DNA from: Auriscalpium vulgare | Lineage: Eukaryota; Basidiomycota; Agaricomycetes; Russulales; Auriscalpiaceae | Direction of reading: 5' to 3' | DNA: 64,000 bases | Assembly: GCA_019915015.1 (NCBI GenBank) | Contig: JAHBBC010000027.1 | Coordinates: forward strand, 248,001-312,000 | Shown here: in pieces, positions 34,096 through 44,722 of the stretch | Numbering within the stretch: position 1 is the stretch's first letter | Layout: every line of letters starts with the position of its first letter | The notes under the pieces: generated by a model | What the model saw: only the letters and a program-made list of their open reading frames with translations | Databases searched by the model: none | Told to the model about the DNA's origin: nothing | Translations under genes and position numbers: made by a program

Positions 34096-35322
34096 TTAAA
34101 GGGGGGGAGAAATAGGTTCAAGAGGAGGAGGGGAGCTGTCGGAATCTTCCGTGGTCGTGTCGCTGTCTGACCAAGACAAGTCAAGGTCGTCGACGAGAGC
34201 GACACTGTCATCTTCGATATCCTCCGCCGACAACGGCAAGTCCTCCATACCCCTCTTCGTCAACTCCGCGCTCGAACGAATGTGCCGGTAGTGTCTCTGG
34301 TAAGCGAGCTGGAGGGGGATCTGGCTCCGTCGGAACGAGTAGCGCTGGCCGCGCTGATGGAACACGAAATCGGCACGACAGAGGATAATAGGCGTGGGGT
34401 CGTGCAAGGCCTTGACAGTGACGGACACCTCGCCAACACGGACGACAACCACGATGGCATTCACATAGAGGTCACGATGGGGAAGGGATTTCATGAGTGT
34501 GCATACGGAGCCGACCCTGAGACGCAGCTCCGCGTCTGGAAGAACACGGCAGGCGTCCTTGACCGGTTGAAAGGTGAGTCTGGAGCAGTCCTGTGCCTTG
34601 TACAACTTGGAAGGTGTTCTCAGCTTGCCAAGAATGAGGGTATTGATCTGAGAGGACGCGTAGACCGGGGCGCATACGTTGTCTGCGAGCATAGGTCGGC
34701 AGAAGCGCTCGGCAAGGGCTTTGAGGCTACAGTACGCAAGTCAGCTACGCGCTGCACGACAGGAGACGGATGCTTACCGAGTTTCGTTCGCGTACAGGAT
34801 GTGATTGGCGACGGACATGAGTTGCTCCGGGTCGGGATACAAGATCAAGAAGTTCACGAAAAGGCGGACCGCGGCACAAACCTTCTGCCACTGCCAGCAC
34901 TTCTTGGTCGACGCGAGGTGATCGATACGAATGAAACTGACGATCAGTTCACCACCGCAGTGCCAGATGTCGCCGATGGGCCTACGTGCCGGGGGCGGTG
35001 AAGTGGTGAGGATGGGGACGGGAGGCGGCGGAGGCGGCGGAGGCGGAGGCGGTGCAGCAGTGAGGACGGCAGGGTCGATGAAGCTGAACGCGTTCTCGTC
35101 CACAGGAACGTCGCGCGGCGCGGGCGAATGTGAGAGGTACGAAGATGTGCTGAAGGGAGGAGGACGAGGCGCGGGGGTGATGGGCATGGTTGGCGGGTAT
35201 GCCAGTAGGGGAGGTGAGCTGCTCAACGACGAAGAGGTTGTCGACGACATATCAGACTCGGAAGAGAGCGTCAAGGATTCGAAGGAGGCGGTGAAGTAGA
35301 AAAGTGGACGTTGGCTCGTCAT
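34096..35322 (-). CDS. Stand-alone Pif1/Helitron-helicase C-terminal-like module, paralogue A
   Basis: Two exons (35322-34778 and 34726-34096) give about 391 residues. The N-terminal third is serine/proline-rich with an 11-proline run. A helical segment follows (VRLFVNFLILYP), shared with the gene at 37.8 kb. After that comes a region resembling the second half of Pif1/Helitron helicases. The order runs from APVYASSQINTLILGKL (like the 'APTNKDVDEIN..IL' segment) through ELRLRVGSVCTLMKSL (like 'LRLKVGAPVMLLRNL') to FRRSQIPLQLAY (like 'RRQFPLRLAFAMTINKSQGQ'). It stops before the motor's final motifs, and no Walker A or B is present. The tail is acidic (DLDLSWSDSDTTTEDSD). ATPase activity is not expected. 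A role derived from a helicase, such as nucleic-acid or protein binding, is inference. Confidence 0.7.
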
Positions 35323-35472
35323 ACTCTTCTCCTCCTCACGCACGTCCTTTTATGTCGTTCGTGGAGAACACGGATCGAGTAAGCAATTATTCATTCTCTG
35401 AGAGTCCAGCTGAGTCAATTATATTGCAGAGATAGGAAGCATCGAGATCACTGACATTGCAATCTCAGACGG

Positions 35473-36405
35473 TCATACGATGTGCGCGGACTCAAGCCCT
35501 TGTAGGCATAGCACGTATCTTCTATCTCCAATACAGTCGGCTTGACACGCGTCTCCGCCATACCGCCAGACCGGATGGACCGGGGGATGGACTTGGTACA
35601 GCGGTGGACCGCTCGGTGCGTCGAACGAGAACCTTAGGCAGGACCTATCGAAGAATGTGCGGTACGAGCGCGGGCAATATATGGAATGGTAGGTGGGCTC
35701 TTGTTTGGAATCAAATTTGTGTAGCTGAAAACCCCTTCCGCGGTACTTGTTGACACAAAGCTGCGCATGGCGAAAAGAGCTACGCTCTGGGTGCAGGCGG
35801 CCGATGCCTGCCAGCGTCCACAGCGGGTAGGAGACGCATATGGTGTCGGCCGACACGTAATTGAGGACAATAGTCCCCCAGAAGTAGGTGAGAGCGGATA
35901 AAGGGCTTTGGCGCGTGCTCACCACCAGGTCTATTTCCCTGCCATCCGGCCGTTCAAGATGAATCACTTGGAAGAGACCACCCGTGTTGTCCACCAAGTA
36001 ATCGTCGCGGCCATCGGTTATGTCTTCAGTTGAGTTCTTATTGCGGTAGCCTTCGAACCTTGTCAGGTGGAATAACATTGATTCTGCAGATGTTATAGGG
36101 CAGAATATGTCTAAATCACCAGGCGTCCATGAGGACTCATGAGACGAGTGTTTCAAGAGGAAGTGCAGGACTGTGGATCCAGATACGACCGATGCCGTGG
36201 CGCGGAGGACGGCTCGGAACCATAAAGGATTGAATATGAAATCCGATAGATAGGCCTCCCACCGACGGAGCAGTACGATCTCCGAGGTGCGCTTCCACTC
36301 TCTACACACGCCCCTGCACACCGCAAGACATTCAAACGATATCGTTTCCAGTATCAACGAAGCAGCCTGAAGCGGTAAAAGAGGCTGGTTTGGGCGGGTC
36401 GTCAT
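35473..36405 (-). CDS. Nucleotidyltransferase-like mushroom protein with F-box-like N-terminus
   Basis: A single-exon frame of 310 residues. The N-terminal ~45 residues look like a weak F-box (ILETISFECLAVCRGVCREW). The core contains STVLHFLLKHSS followed by WTPGDLDIFCP, a G..DLD pattern that resembles the active-site strand of nucleotidyltransferases. It continues with EIDLVVSTRQSPLSALTYFW and VLNYVSADTICVSYPLW, an arrangement I associate with a large family of uncharacterised mushroom proteins. Whether a third acidic residue completes a catalytic site (EIDLVV is a candidate) cannot be judged by eye. Length is somewhat short for the family. The neighbours are the two helicase-module genes. 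Confidence 0.6.
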   Translation of the reverse strand: MTTRPNQPLLPLQAASLILETISFECLAVCRGVCREWKRTSEIVLLRRWEAYLSDFIFNPLWFRAVLRATASVVSGSTVLHFLLKHSSHESSWTPGDLDIFCPITSAESMLFHLTRFEGYRNKNSTEDITDGRDDYLVDNTGGLFQVIHLERPDGREIDLVVSTRQSPLSALTYFWGTIVLNYVSADTICVSYPLWTLAGIGRLHPERSSFRHAQLCVNKYRGRGFQLHKFDSKQEPTYHSIYCPRSYRTFFDRSCLRFSFDAPSGPPLYQVHPPVHPVWRYGGDACQADCIGDRRYVLCLQGLESAHIV

Positions 36406-37106
36406 CGTATTCTTGGGCTGCTGTCGTGCGCCGGGTCTTCAGGATATAAGCCTGCAGTAGAGCTGAGTAACGGGACGGCATCGCATTATCAAGCTCACCC
36501 GCTGACCAAAATTCATGACCGATCTGGGGTCAGGAACGTGCTAGCGGATGTGATCTTGGGTTCAAGTGCAGCCGCGACAAATATAGCAGTGACTTTGCGC
36601 ACGGTGTAGTCAGGGCGCGAGCGAGCACTGTCGTGCAGATAGTCGACGGTGCGTTCAGGACGGCGGGTTTTGGGACGGCTGACCTTATGAGACTACCTGC
36701 CAAGGTGAACAGTGCTCTTCTTGTCCTCCCAGTCCATGTTCCGCCGAACAGCATAGTATGCCTGAACACAGACGGATGCCGTTCCGGTGAAGATAGGGAG
36801 AAATTTACAGCGGGATCCCGATGATAGGGTGAATTCGGTACGAACTCAATACATGGCATATATGAGCACCGGGCAGCTGACGACTATGTTGGACAGAGAA
36901 TGGTCGAGACACATGCCATTTGCAAAATACGGGCGAAACACCGAGCACAGAGAATATATTCTTATGGAGTAAGGAACATAATCAACACCCGCTGTCCGTA
37001 GCTGAACTCCGCCCAGTGGTAAAGACTTCGGGTCACCGGCGCCATCCGGGCGCGTTCGGCCAACATCCCCGATATTACGATTTCACAGGACGCGCGCGCT
37101 CCAGGA
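36406..37106. other. Spacer, no gene recognised
   Basis: Plus and minus open frames here (36530-36859 minus, 36633-36824 plus) have no recognisable motif. The stretch contains the promoter region of the NTase-like gene on the minus strand. A remnant gene cannot be excluded. Confidence 0.35.
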
Positions 37107-37611
37107 TCAAGCGTTGACCGTCTCCAAGAATCTCACAAGCCGTAACGCGGTAAGGAGTCACGAATGGCGCAGTGGGACAGACACACTTACTCATCAATGG
37201 CTCTCCAGACAAGACATGCGTCGCCCGGACGCAGATTGACTAAACGCCCACCGAATACCGCGCGACGAAATACCAGTATCTCCCCTCGCCAGTGTCTCCC
37301 TGGGAGGAACCGCATGACCGCCTGGCTGACCGGATAGACCGGATGATTTGTATAATAAATGACGAACCGATTCGGGAGTCCAGTCGGGCCATGCACCGTG
37401 ATGTAACTCCTTTGTACACGGAGAGGAAGGTCGAAGGCGTGATCGATTAGAGGTAGGCTCATGCCGAGGTCGACATCCTGATGGATAGTAGCGATGGCGT
37501 CAACGCGCGGCGGGCGGTCTACGCCTATGTACATAGCTCTCAGATCACAACGCTGCCGAACGTCAGCGGTCAGGTCAATCAGAGTAGTGCGCTACCCACT
37601 GTGATGGACAT
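37107..37611 (-). CDS. Small conserved-looking protein, function unknown
   Basis: Three exons (37611-37600, 37552-37191 and 37131-37107) give about 132 residues. The central exon reads VDRPPRVDAIATI, FVIYYTNHPVYPVSQAVMRF and GRHWRGEILVFRRA. The last exon supplies EFLETVNA before the stop. The pattern of an alternating hydrophobic core and a terminal helix resembles short uncharacterised proteins common in mushroom genomes, but I do not know a function. The 12-base first exon (MSIT) is the least certain part. If it is wrong, the start is the ATG at 37534. Confidence 0.55.
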
Positions 37612-37789
37612 GAGGAGGTGTGTTCGGGACGCCGGGAGCGCGCGTCGAAGGCTTTAAGCTTTTAGAGGCGAGATACCGCCGGCATATGTAAATTAAGCCT
37701 GCCGCCGGCTACGTTAATCAGCGCGGTCTAGAACTACTAAGCATTACGAATCACGGTGTAGTAATTATTCCTATGTTGCCCCGGCCTCA

Positions 37790-38720
37790 CTACTCATCCG
37801 CTTCGTCATAATCCACTGCCACGGAGCGTTGCTTCGAAGAACTCAGAATGACTAAGTCTGACACCGACGGCAGTATGTCATGTTTCGCTAGCCGGGGCTT
37901 CGACAGCCCGGGGGCATGCGCGCATTTGGCTCGCACCAGCCCGGGAGCGGGCGTGTGCTTGCAGGAGGACCCGCTCAGCCGATATAGCGGTTCATGGCTG
38001 GCGACACGTAAGGGAAACTGAATGCGCGTGTGTCGGATATTGCTGTGGATAGAGAAGTACACAAACAACCACCGGGGGAGCAGCATCATGTTGGAATCCG
38101 TGAGGTTCTTCACAATGACGGATGACTCGGTCAGGTGCTGGACTACAACGAGAGTGTTCGCGCTCCAGCCGCCCAACGGGGTGATGTTCACAATCAGGTA
38201 ACAGACGGACCCGACTCTGAGGACGAGTTCGTGGGGAGGGAGCGTGGAAAGCGTGCGCGCTGCGTCCGGGACACATACAAATGGATAGTCAATGCTCCTG
38301 TACACATACGAGGGTCCAGGCATGCGCATGATGATGTTGCCGATCTGACGTGGGAAGAACCGGTCTGGTGCAACAGGCCCAAAGGGCGCGAAGGGGTTGG
38401 CGAGCAGCATTTCAAGTCTGTATAGTAAGAATATGAGTTCGACTGCAACAGATCAAGGGGAAAGACGCGACGCACTGCAAGATGGCATCCATCATAGGAT
38501 CAAACGCCCCCGCCATGAGGTTATCTGTGCCCGGGTAGAGGGCGATGAGATTGACGAAGAGTCTCACAGTATCTCTTATCTCCGCGAGACGGGGATGGTT
38601 CATCTCGGCTGCCCATCTGGCGATAGATGTCAGGAAATTAATGAGCTCAATGGCCTGACATAGACGTCTCGTCATGTCGGTGTATGAAATTTCTGAGTGG
38701 ATGATGATGGGGCGCGGCAT
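37790..38720 (-). CDS. Stand-alone Pif1/Helitron-helicase C-terminal-like module, paralogue B
   Basis: Exons 38720-38476 and 38417-37790, joined by a 58-base GTGCGT..ACAG intron, give about 290 residues. It is a clear paralogue of the gene at 34.1 kb. The shared helix is VRLFVNLIALYP, and the intron lies at the same place between the helical part and the helicase-like part. It has STLPPHELVLRVGSVCYLIV, very like the 'LPPHELRLKVGAPVMLL' segment of Pif1/Helitron helicases, and RIQFPLRVA before the point where the motor motif would follow. No Walker motifs. The tail is serine/lysine-rich. A TATATA box lies near 38760. An upstream in-frame ATG at 38744 is an alternative start. Confidence 0.7.
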
Positions 38721-38879
38721 CGCAATTCTATTACAGCCTGCCATCCTGTGAGGCTGTCTTATATACAGCACACCTCCAGGTATTAATCAGCATGTCGTAG
38801 CCTGCTAGCGTAGATTACAAATGACCCCTCGCTCATTAACGATGAATGACCAATCACATTCTCGACGACACAGCCTGCT

Positions 38880-40203
38880 CTACAGAACAGCATCGAAGCC
38901 CGAATCTATGCCTTCATCATTGCTCGCGTCGGCCTTGGAGAAGCCGCTCAAGAGGAGTGAGATGGCCCTCATGTTGTAGACCTGTCGATACATTTTATCC
39001 GTCTTGTCTACGTACCGAGATATATACGTCTCCAACAGCACGAGATCGCCTGCCTTGATCTTTGAAGCATCTATGGTGGGCATGTCGGATAGGCGCATGT
39101 ACCTCTCGCTAGCGTCGTACACGCGATCAAACGGGACGGCCTGCAAGGCAATATCAGCGGTAGTTCGTATTTGTTGATATGTACTCACCATCACCGCCCG
39201 TTCGCCTGGAACGCGGGCAGTCTGCCATTTAGATGCCTTGACTTCAGTAGTGAAGCTCTCTATGGCGACTGAAGAACCGTAATGAGTATTGAGGGACAAA
39301 GCGGGCGGTAGAAGACTCACCTCGCCTTCTGGGATCCAAAAACTTCTTGGCGACCGCTTGGACGGCAGCCTTTGCGTTGGCCGTGAAAGGAGCAACGGTG
39401 AGGGAGACGTTGTCGGCAGGGTCCCCATTTTGCTTAAAAAACCAGAACCTCATGACTTCACCAACGTGCCATACGATAACCGGTATATTGGTACCAGCCC
39501 GGCATACGTTGTTGGCGTTCGGGCCACCAGCCGGGCCCCACATCAGATTCGCAGGCAGCTTTGTGACGGAATAAGTATTGTCCTTATCTGACGAGAATTT
39601 GATGAATTTTTGAAGGCGGCTAGCAAACACAGTATGAGTACCCAGTACTGACAGTCATGAGAGAAGCGCACTGTCGGAGAGCCTCCGATACCAGAGCTCT
39701 ACGCGGAATGTCGGCGATGTCGATGTCGTTGGCATTCGCAGGTACGGCTTCAGGACGGGAGACAGGCGGTCTGACATTTGGCGCTGGTGCAGACGCCACG
39801 ATGGACTGGCCGCCCACGACCTGATCAAGCACACTGCGAAGACATAAGTTTCGGGACAAGCACAGTGGCATCGACTCACTCATCGAGAACCTGATTTTCG
39901 TCGGGCATTGTGGACGGGGTGCCTCTCCTAGTTGGAAATTGTACAGTTCGAGTGTGAAACCGTAGACGCGACTTACCCATTTTCGGAGCCGCCTTCTAGG
40001 ACGCCTTCGACCGCCAGATTATCAGGGCTATGTTAATGCGTCAGTTGCCGAGCAGATGGAAAGGGCAGGCGACAGGCGTACAGCTCATCCTCTGCGGCAG
40101 TTTGGTCCGGCGACGATTGGCGATTCCTGGTAGAACGAGGCTTCTTGATGACGGGAGCAGTGGAGTCGTCGCCGATATCTTTTCGTTTGCTGGCCAAGGG
40201 CAT
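38880..40203 (-). CDS. Seven-exon mushroom-type protein, function unknown
   Basis: Exons 40203-40082, 40027-39977, 39927-39880, 39833-39672, 39619-39321, 39268-39189 and 39140-38880 give about 340 residues. All introns are 39-52 bases and keep the frame. The N-terminus is basic (ASKRKDIGD, IKKPRSTRNRQ) and could be a nuclear signal. The middle contains WGPAGGPNANNVCRAG, VIVWHVGEVMRFWFF and AKAAVQAVAKKFL. The end has KIKAGDLVLLETYISRY followed by a strand-like NMRAISLLLSGF, which gives the look of a beta-barrel, possibly OB-like (speculative). A TATATAG box about 40 bases upstream favours the second ATG (40203) over 40224. No named family. Confidence 0.65.
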
Positions 40204-40455
40204 GATTGGGAAGTTTGAGCACATAGTTTCCCGTGCCAGACGGCACTATATAGGCCCGAAGAAAGTGTGTGTAAGCTACGTGATTTGACTGAGTCATCAT
40301 CCGGCCACTGACCACCAAGCGCTGCATCGCACTGACAAATGAGACGTAGACCATCTTACAGATAGTCTACATGAAAGGTTACTCAGGCCTAGGATTGGTA
40401 AGAAGGAGGCAGGTCAATATAAGGCAAGCACAGCGACTGAGGACGCACCGACGAG

Positions 40456-41569
40456 ATGTCTTTCATTCAAGGTTCGTGCGTTCATATTCATTGAGCCGCA
40501 TGCTGACAGCACGAAAGATGCAAACAACGACAGACTGATACGCGATTTATGGCCTGGGGGCATCGGTCGATGGCCGTTAGATCTGGCAGAGAAAGACGAG
40601 ATGGAAGAATGGGAAGTTGTACCTCGCGGACTCGAGAATATAGCGCAGTGGGCTCAGATCGCGCCACACCTGTCCAGTCGCGACCTGTCTCGTCAGCATC
40701 TGTTCGTGCATGTGGATGAGGATGATTGTTCTCTGTCCGCGGATGACAGCAGGGATCTGTACCAAATTACCGTCCGCCTCCAGGGCGTACTGGGCGCACA
40801 TAATCTCGCAACGCTGGGGAATTGGGATGGGTAAGGACGTGTTTATCAGAGGCGATACGAAGGCTAACCATGTCGGGAATCAGGACAGAAAAGAACGCCT
40901 GTAAGGCGATGCAGTTCCTGACGATAGAACCCGGCCCCTTTGAAGAAATGTTCAGCCAACAACGCTCGTCATTAAACGAGCTTCAGGAATGCATACTCAA
41001 GAGATTGGGATGTCGAGTGGATAGATGCGTTCAGGCCCGTTCTCCCGGACCCATCTATTGCAGTCGACGCGTTTTCACTAGAGTAGCAGGGATGGAGGAC
41101 GCACCGGATTCCATCCTAAACGCGTCAGAAGACCCTCAACGCCTGGCTTCCGCAATCGCGTCCCGTTGGCGCGTGATAGAAAAGACAACGTTCGGCTGTC
41201 GCACATCTGGGACCGAAGGCCGGGAATGCAATTCTATTGTGTTCAGCAAGGGAGACTTTGTCGACGTGGCAGTGACGTTTGACATAGCCGTTCATCGTGG
41301 AAGAAGCGCAGCTGAGGCACCTGTAACAACCATCCATTATGACATGAAGCATTTGATGCTTTTGCGTACGGCAGCAGAGCTGTATGCGGTGAGATAATTC
41401 ATACTTTGAAGGTACGAGAGCTTACCTTTGTCAGATCGTTAATAGTTCTCTTCCGGAGAGTTTGAAACGGCGCAAGGCGCCACGCGTTATGAACACGGGC
41501 ATAAGGTTCAAGAGATTAAAGGAGAGCCTAGACGACGAAGACGAGCCGGCAGATATGAAACGGGAATAG
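40456..41569 (+). CDS. Four-exon mushroom-type protein, function unknown
   Basis: Exons 40456-40471, 40518-40830, 40884-41388 and 41435-41569 give about 322 residues. Notable segments are WEVVPRGLENIAQWA, KACKAMQFL-like KNACKAMQFLTIE, and ASRWRVIEKTTFGCRTSG. A strand-rich FSKGDFVDVAVTFDIAVHRG ends in DMKHLMLLRTA. The 'GDFVDV...' block resembles in layout the 'GDLVLL...' block of the convergent neighbour at 38.9 kb, which hints at related folds. The C-terminus is basic then acidic (SLKRRKAPRV, DDEDEPADMKRE). The first exon is only 16 bases. It is divergent from the gene at 38.9-40.2 kb with about 250 bases between starts. No function is recognised. Confidence 0.65.
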
Positions 41570-41842
41570 TCGGGGTAGACGCTCGTACCTAGTCTCAATG
41601 TTAATAGACACGACCCTTGCTGGACAATATGCCTGCAACTTTCTCGGTGACCAGCGGTCGGAGGCTGGTAATTCGGGCTCGGTATGGCGTGATCAATGTT
41701 GTCGGCGCCGTTACAGAGGTTGGGGATGGGCCTGTGGATGTGGCGCACGCTGCACTGTGCCCGTGTTTATAGGCCTTTGTAGATACGTTAGCATATCTTT
41801 ACAAAAAGGAATGACAAACATGCACGGATGTCCTGGCATCCC

Positions 41843-42709
41843 TTAGTTGGCTGTTCTTGCGGAGAGCCTAGCTTCTCGGAGTTTAAGTTCGCGGATGACG
41901 TCGTGCGTCAGAGGCCGCGGCCTACGACAGATGCTGCCTGATTTCCAGATATCAGCGAGCCAGCCTGCTGCGTGAGCCGACACGTAGGACCAGTTAGCAC
42001 GCACCTCGACATACCCTAAGCCGTAGCATGCACGGCTCTTAACTTGACGGACTACATACTCGCACGCTACGCACGCTACGCACACTGGTTGCGGGTCGCC
42101 GTTCGCTGTCCATAGAACCCTGGTGTTGCTCTGATGAGGGGCATTGAATGTGGACTTGATCTTGACGGCGGCCGCTTGATTCTTGATGCACATCGTCGGC
42201 GAACCCGGGCCCCCGCTCCATGTCCGCCGCCTCGTCGCCGTCCCCTCCCCTGCGGCATCGCCCTCCGACTCGTCAGGGCCGCCCCATTCATCCTCTCACT
42301 CGTCTTCGGGCCAGGGCGTCCTCGTCGGCCTCGTAAGCGGCGGCCGTCGACATCTGCACGAAACATCGCATCAGCACATGTCTGCGGGCCGTCCAACGTG
42401 CTCGACATACCTGCAGCGCGCCCGAACGGCCCGTTGTGTTGCGTAGCCTCGACACATGGTTAGTACCCGACCACATCCTCGGACAGCCATCGTGCTCACC
42501 TTGCAGTGATGGCAGCGCAACCGCACAATCAGCGCCCGCGACAACGCCCCTGGACTCGCGACGACCGGCGACGGTGCCCCTCTTGCGACGGAGCAGGTGG
42601 TTGGCCGACGAGGGAAACGGCGCCGGCGCATCGTAGACGTACGTAGGCGCACCCTGCTCGACAACCTTGCCGGCTGACGGTGAACAATCAGCGCGAGGCC
42701 ACGCATCAT
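41843..42709 (-). CDS. Cysteine-rich protein, function unknown
   Basis: Exons 42709-42500, 42447-42411, 42353-42300 and 42249-41843, with introns of about 50-57 bases, give about 235 residues. It contains RLRCHHCK, a basic linker (GRRLRGRRGRPGPK) that looks like an AT-hook, and a C-terminal block VCVACVACEYVV..KSRACYG followed by LGYVEVRANWSYV. Two CxxC pairs could bind zinc. A DNA-related role is inference from the basic GRRGRP motif. Another frame through the same exons is also open (YVYDAPAPFPSS), so the upstream start and frame of exon 1 are uncertain. Short CGCACGCTA repeats lie within the last exon. Confidence 0.45.
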
Positions 42710-43059
42710 GCGAAGGACGTACCGTCGGGGCGGAGCCGCTCCTGACGGGCAGCGTCAGCGAGCACGCAGCACAGCGACGACGACCACACGTACCGATCGA
42801 TGCTGTCAGGAGTCGTATCGTCGGGCTCCACATGACTGTGCGCTATCTGGCGTGCGGGCTAATGCTCGTGCGCATCGTCAACCTGTGAGTGCACGCCGTT
42901 CTTCCGTTATTCGAAAAACGGGTCGCGATACGGTGGAGAGTACCCACTGCGAGCGCAGTGCGGCAATGAAGAGTGCATTTGCGGGTCGGGGTCGCTGCGG
43001 ATGATGGTGAGGTGAAGGTGCGGGAGGACCGAAAGATGGTGTAGGCTTTTGACGGCCAT

Positions 43060-44722
43060 GAGATAGTTATGCGGCCACGCGGTTGATTTTGAAGTGCTCA
43101 GCTTCGGGATGAGTATTGGTGCTGGCGTCCCGGGATTCTTGACGTGCATGAACGCGCTGGTGAATTGGACGGCGGTCAGCAAAGGCGCGAGTGGCAGCTG
43201 TGTGGGGAGACGCACTTGAGGAAGGTGAGAACGGCCGATGCGTTGTACCACGCGCCTGCGATATATGCATCAGAGGAACGCGCAACCCCCACGTTCCCGT
43301 GCACGCCCGCGCCGCCAGCAATGCAAGCTGGTGCCGGTAGGCCGTACTCGGATGGTTGAACGCGCTCGGCAGGTACATCGCACGGTAGCCTACACTCCCG
43401 ATGCGCCCGTGGCGGTACACACCGCCGTTGCTGCTGCTGCCGGGTTGGTGGTGAGATTGCGCGTACGCGCCCCCGTCGCCATACTCACCGTCATCTTCGG
43501 ATCTTGAAGCCCGCTTGCGAGTGTTCCCGCGAGCGCGCAGTGCTGGCGAATCTGCTGCGTAAGGAGAGCTTGTGTGTGCGCCAGGCCTGCCAGCGCGGTC
43601 TGCAGTGCGGCCTCCTTTGATTCTAGGGCACACCGCTCGCGTCTTAGGTCCGTGTTGAACTTGCGAGGAAGCATCGAGGTTGGCTTGCACGCTCTCGCCG
43701 GCGGCGCGCTCCATGTTGACCTCCGCGACCAGGTCCTGGAGGTGGCGCGTGAGCTCCTCCTGCCGGGCGCGATGATGTCCTGGTTGGTGTCCTCGCACAG
43801 GCGCGTGCCCTCCTGGAGTACCGCCTGGAGATTGGTAACCTTTTGGGTGAAATGTCAAAAGGAAAGTTAGCAGCGGGACAGGACGGACGGACGTTATTCA
43901 GCGCAGCGTAACGTCGCGCATTCTCCAGCTCCTCCTCCAGTTCCGCGTTGTGCTCTTCTGCATCCCGCAGAGGCCGCATCGGGGCACACTGCCCGTCGCT
44001 GCCGCAGCTCGCAGATCTCACAATCCCGCTCCTGCAAGACCCTCAAGCTCGAGCTCGTGTTCAAGGATAAGCTTGAGAAGGTTCTGTGCGATGCGCTCCT
44101 CGAGGAAGTAGACTTTGAGCTCAATGTTGATGTTCTGCTGCTCAAGTTGTCGATGTGCTGGAAGAAGCGAGTTAGCCACGTCGCATTTTGAGGGGCTACT
44201 GCGACACACCTTCTCCTGATCCCAGAGAGGGAGATTCGTTGCTACAAGTACACCGCCCACCCCGTTTGAATCGTGCCGTTCGCGATCACCTGGCGCCAGA
44301 ACCTGTTCGAGGACACAGCCTCGCCCAGCCCGTTCGCGTTCGCGTCTTATAGCAACGCGGACATTAGCTGCCAGGCAATCAGTCATGCCGCGGCGCAATA
44401 GGCAGGTAAGCAATGCGCACCTGCAGGTATTGCTGTTTGAACATAAGCGCGGATCCATAGTACTCGGTGCGGTTGTCGCTCGCGTTGATGAAGGGTGCGA
44501 TGGGCGCGGGTGGGAGTGACGCGGCGCGGGTGTCGAAAACCGGAGGCGCGGCGGGGTCGGACCGACGTGTGATTCATAAGGCGAAGGGCGCTGGGTCGTA
44601 GCTAAATTGTCAGAGGTGTTCTTCCAGGCGCTGGATGTGTGTTGGCGGGGCAGGGCAATCGAAGTATCCTGGTGGTAGTGCCGGCAGCAGACAGGCGAGC
44701 CACTATACGCTACGTCGGCCAA
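43060..44722 (-). pseudogene. Frameshifted CM1 (centrosomin/Spc110-type) coiled-coil gene remnant
   Basis: On the minus strand the exon near 44210-44030 encodes WDQEKHIDNL and then, one base out of frame, EQQNINIELKVYFLEERIAQ. Together these resemble the CM1 motif (Pfam Cnn_1N), which targets gamma-tubulin complexes to spindle pole bodies. Further coiled-coil pieces follow in changing frames: ERDCEICELRQRR, AEE..NAELEEELENARRY, and KEAALQTALAGLAHTQALL. Upstream exons include TEYYGSALMFKQQYLQ. Intron borders are preserved (GTGTGTCGC..CTTCCAG, GTGCGCATT..TGGCAG). The repeated frame changes argue for a decayed copy of a full-length gene elsewhere. The composition is very GC-rich. Confidence 0.5.

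Noticed and set aside
34282..35299. Plus-strand frames opposite helicase-module gene A, including a glycine-rich one
   Set aside because: Shadows of the minus-strand coding sequence. The glycine run is the reverse complement of the polyproline tract.
42288..42833. Minus-strand single-frame ORF of 181 codons over the cysteine-rich gene
   Set aside because: It reads through two introns with good borders. The spliced model joins RCHHCK to the conserved-looking C-terminal part instead.
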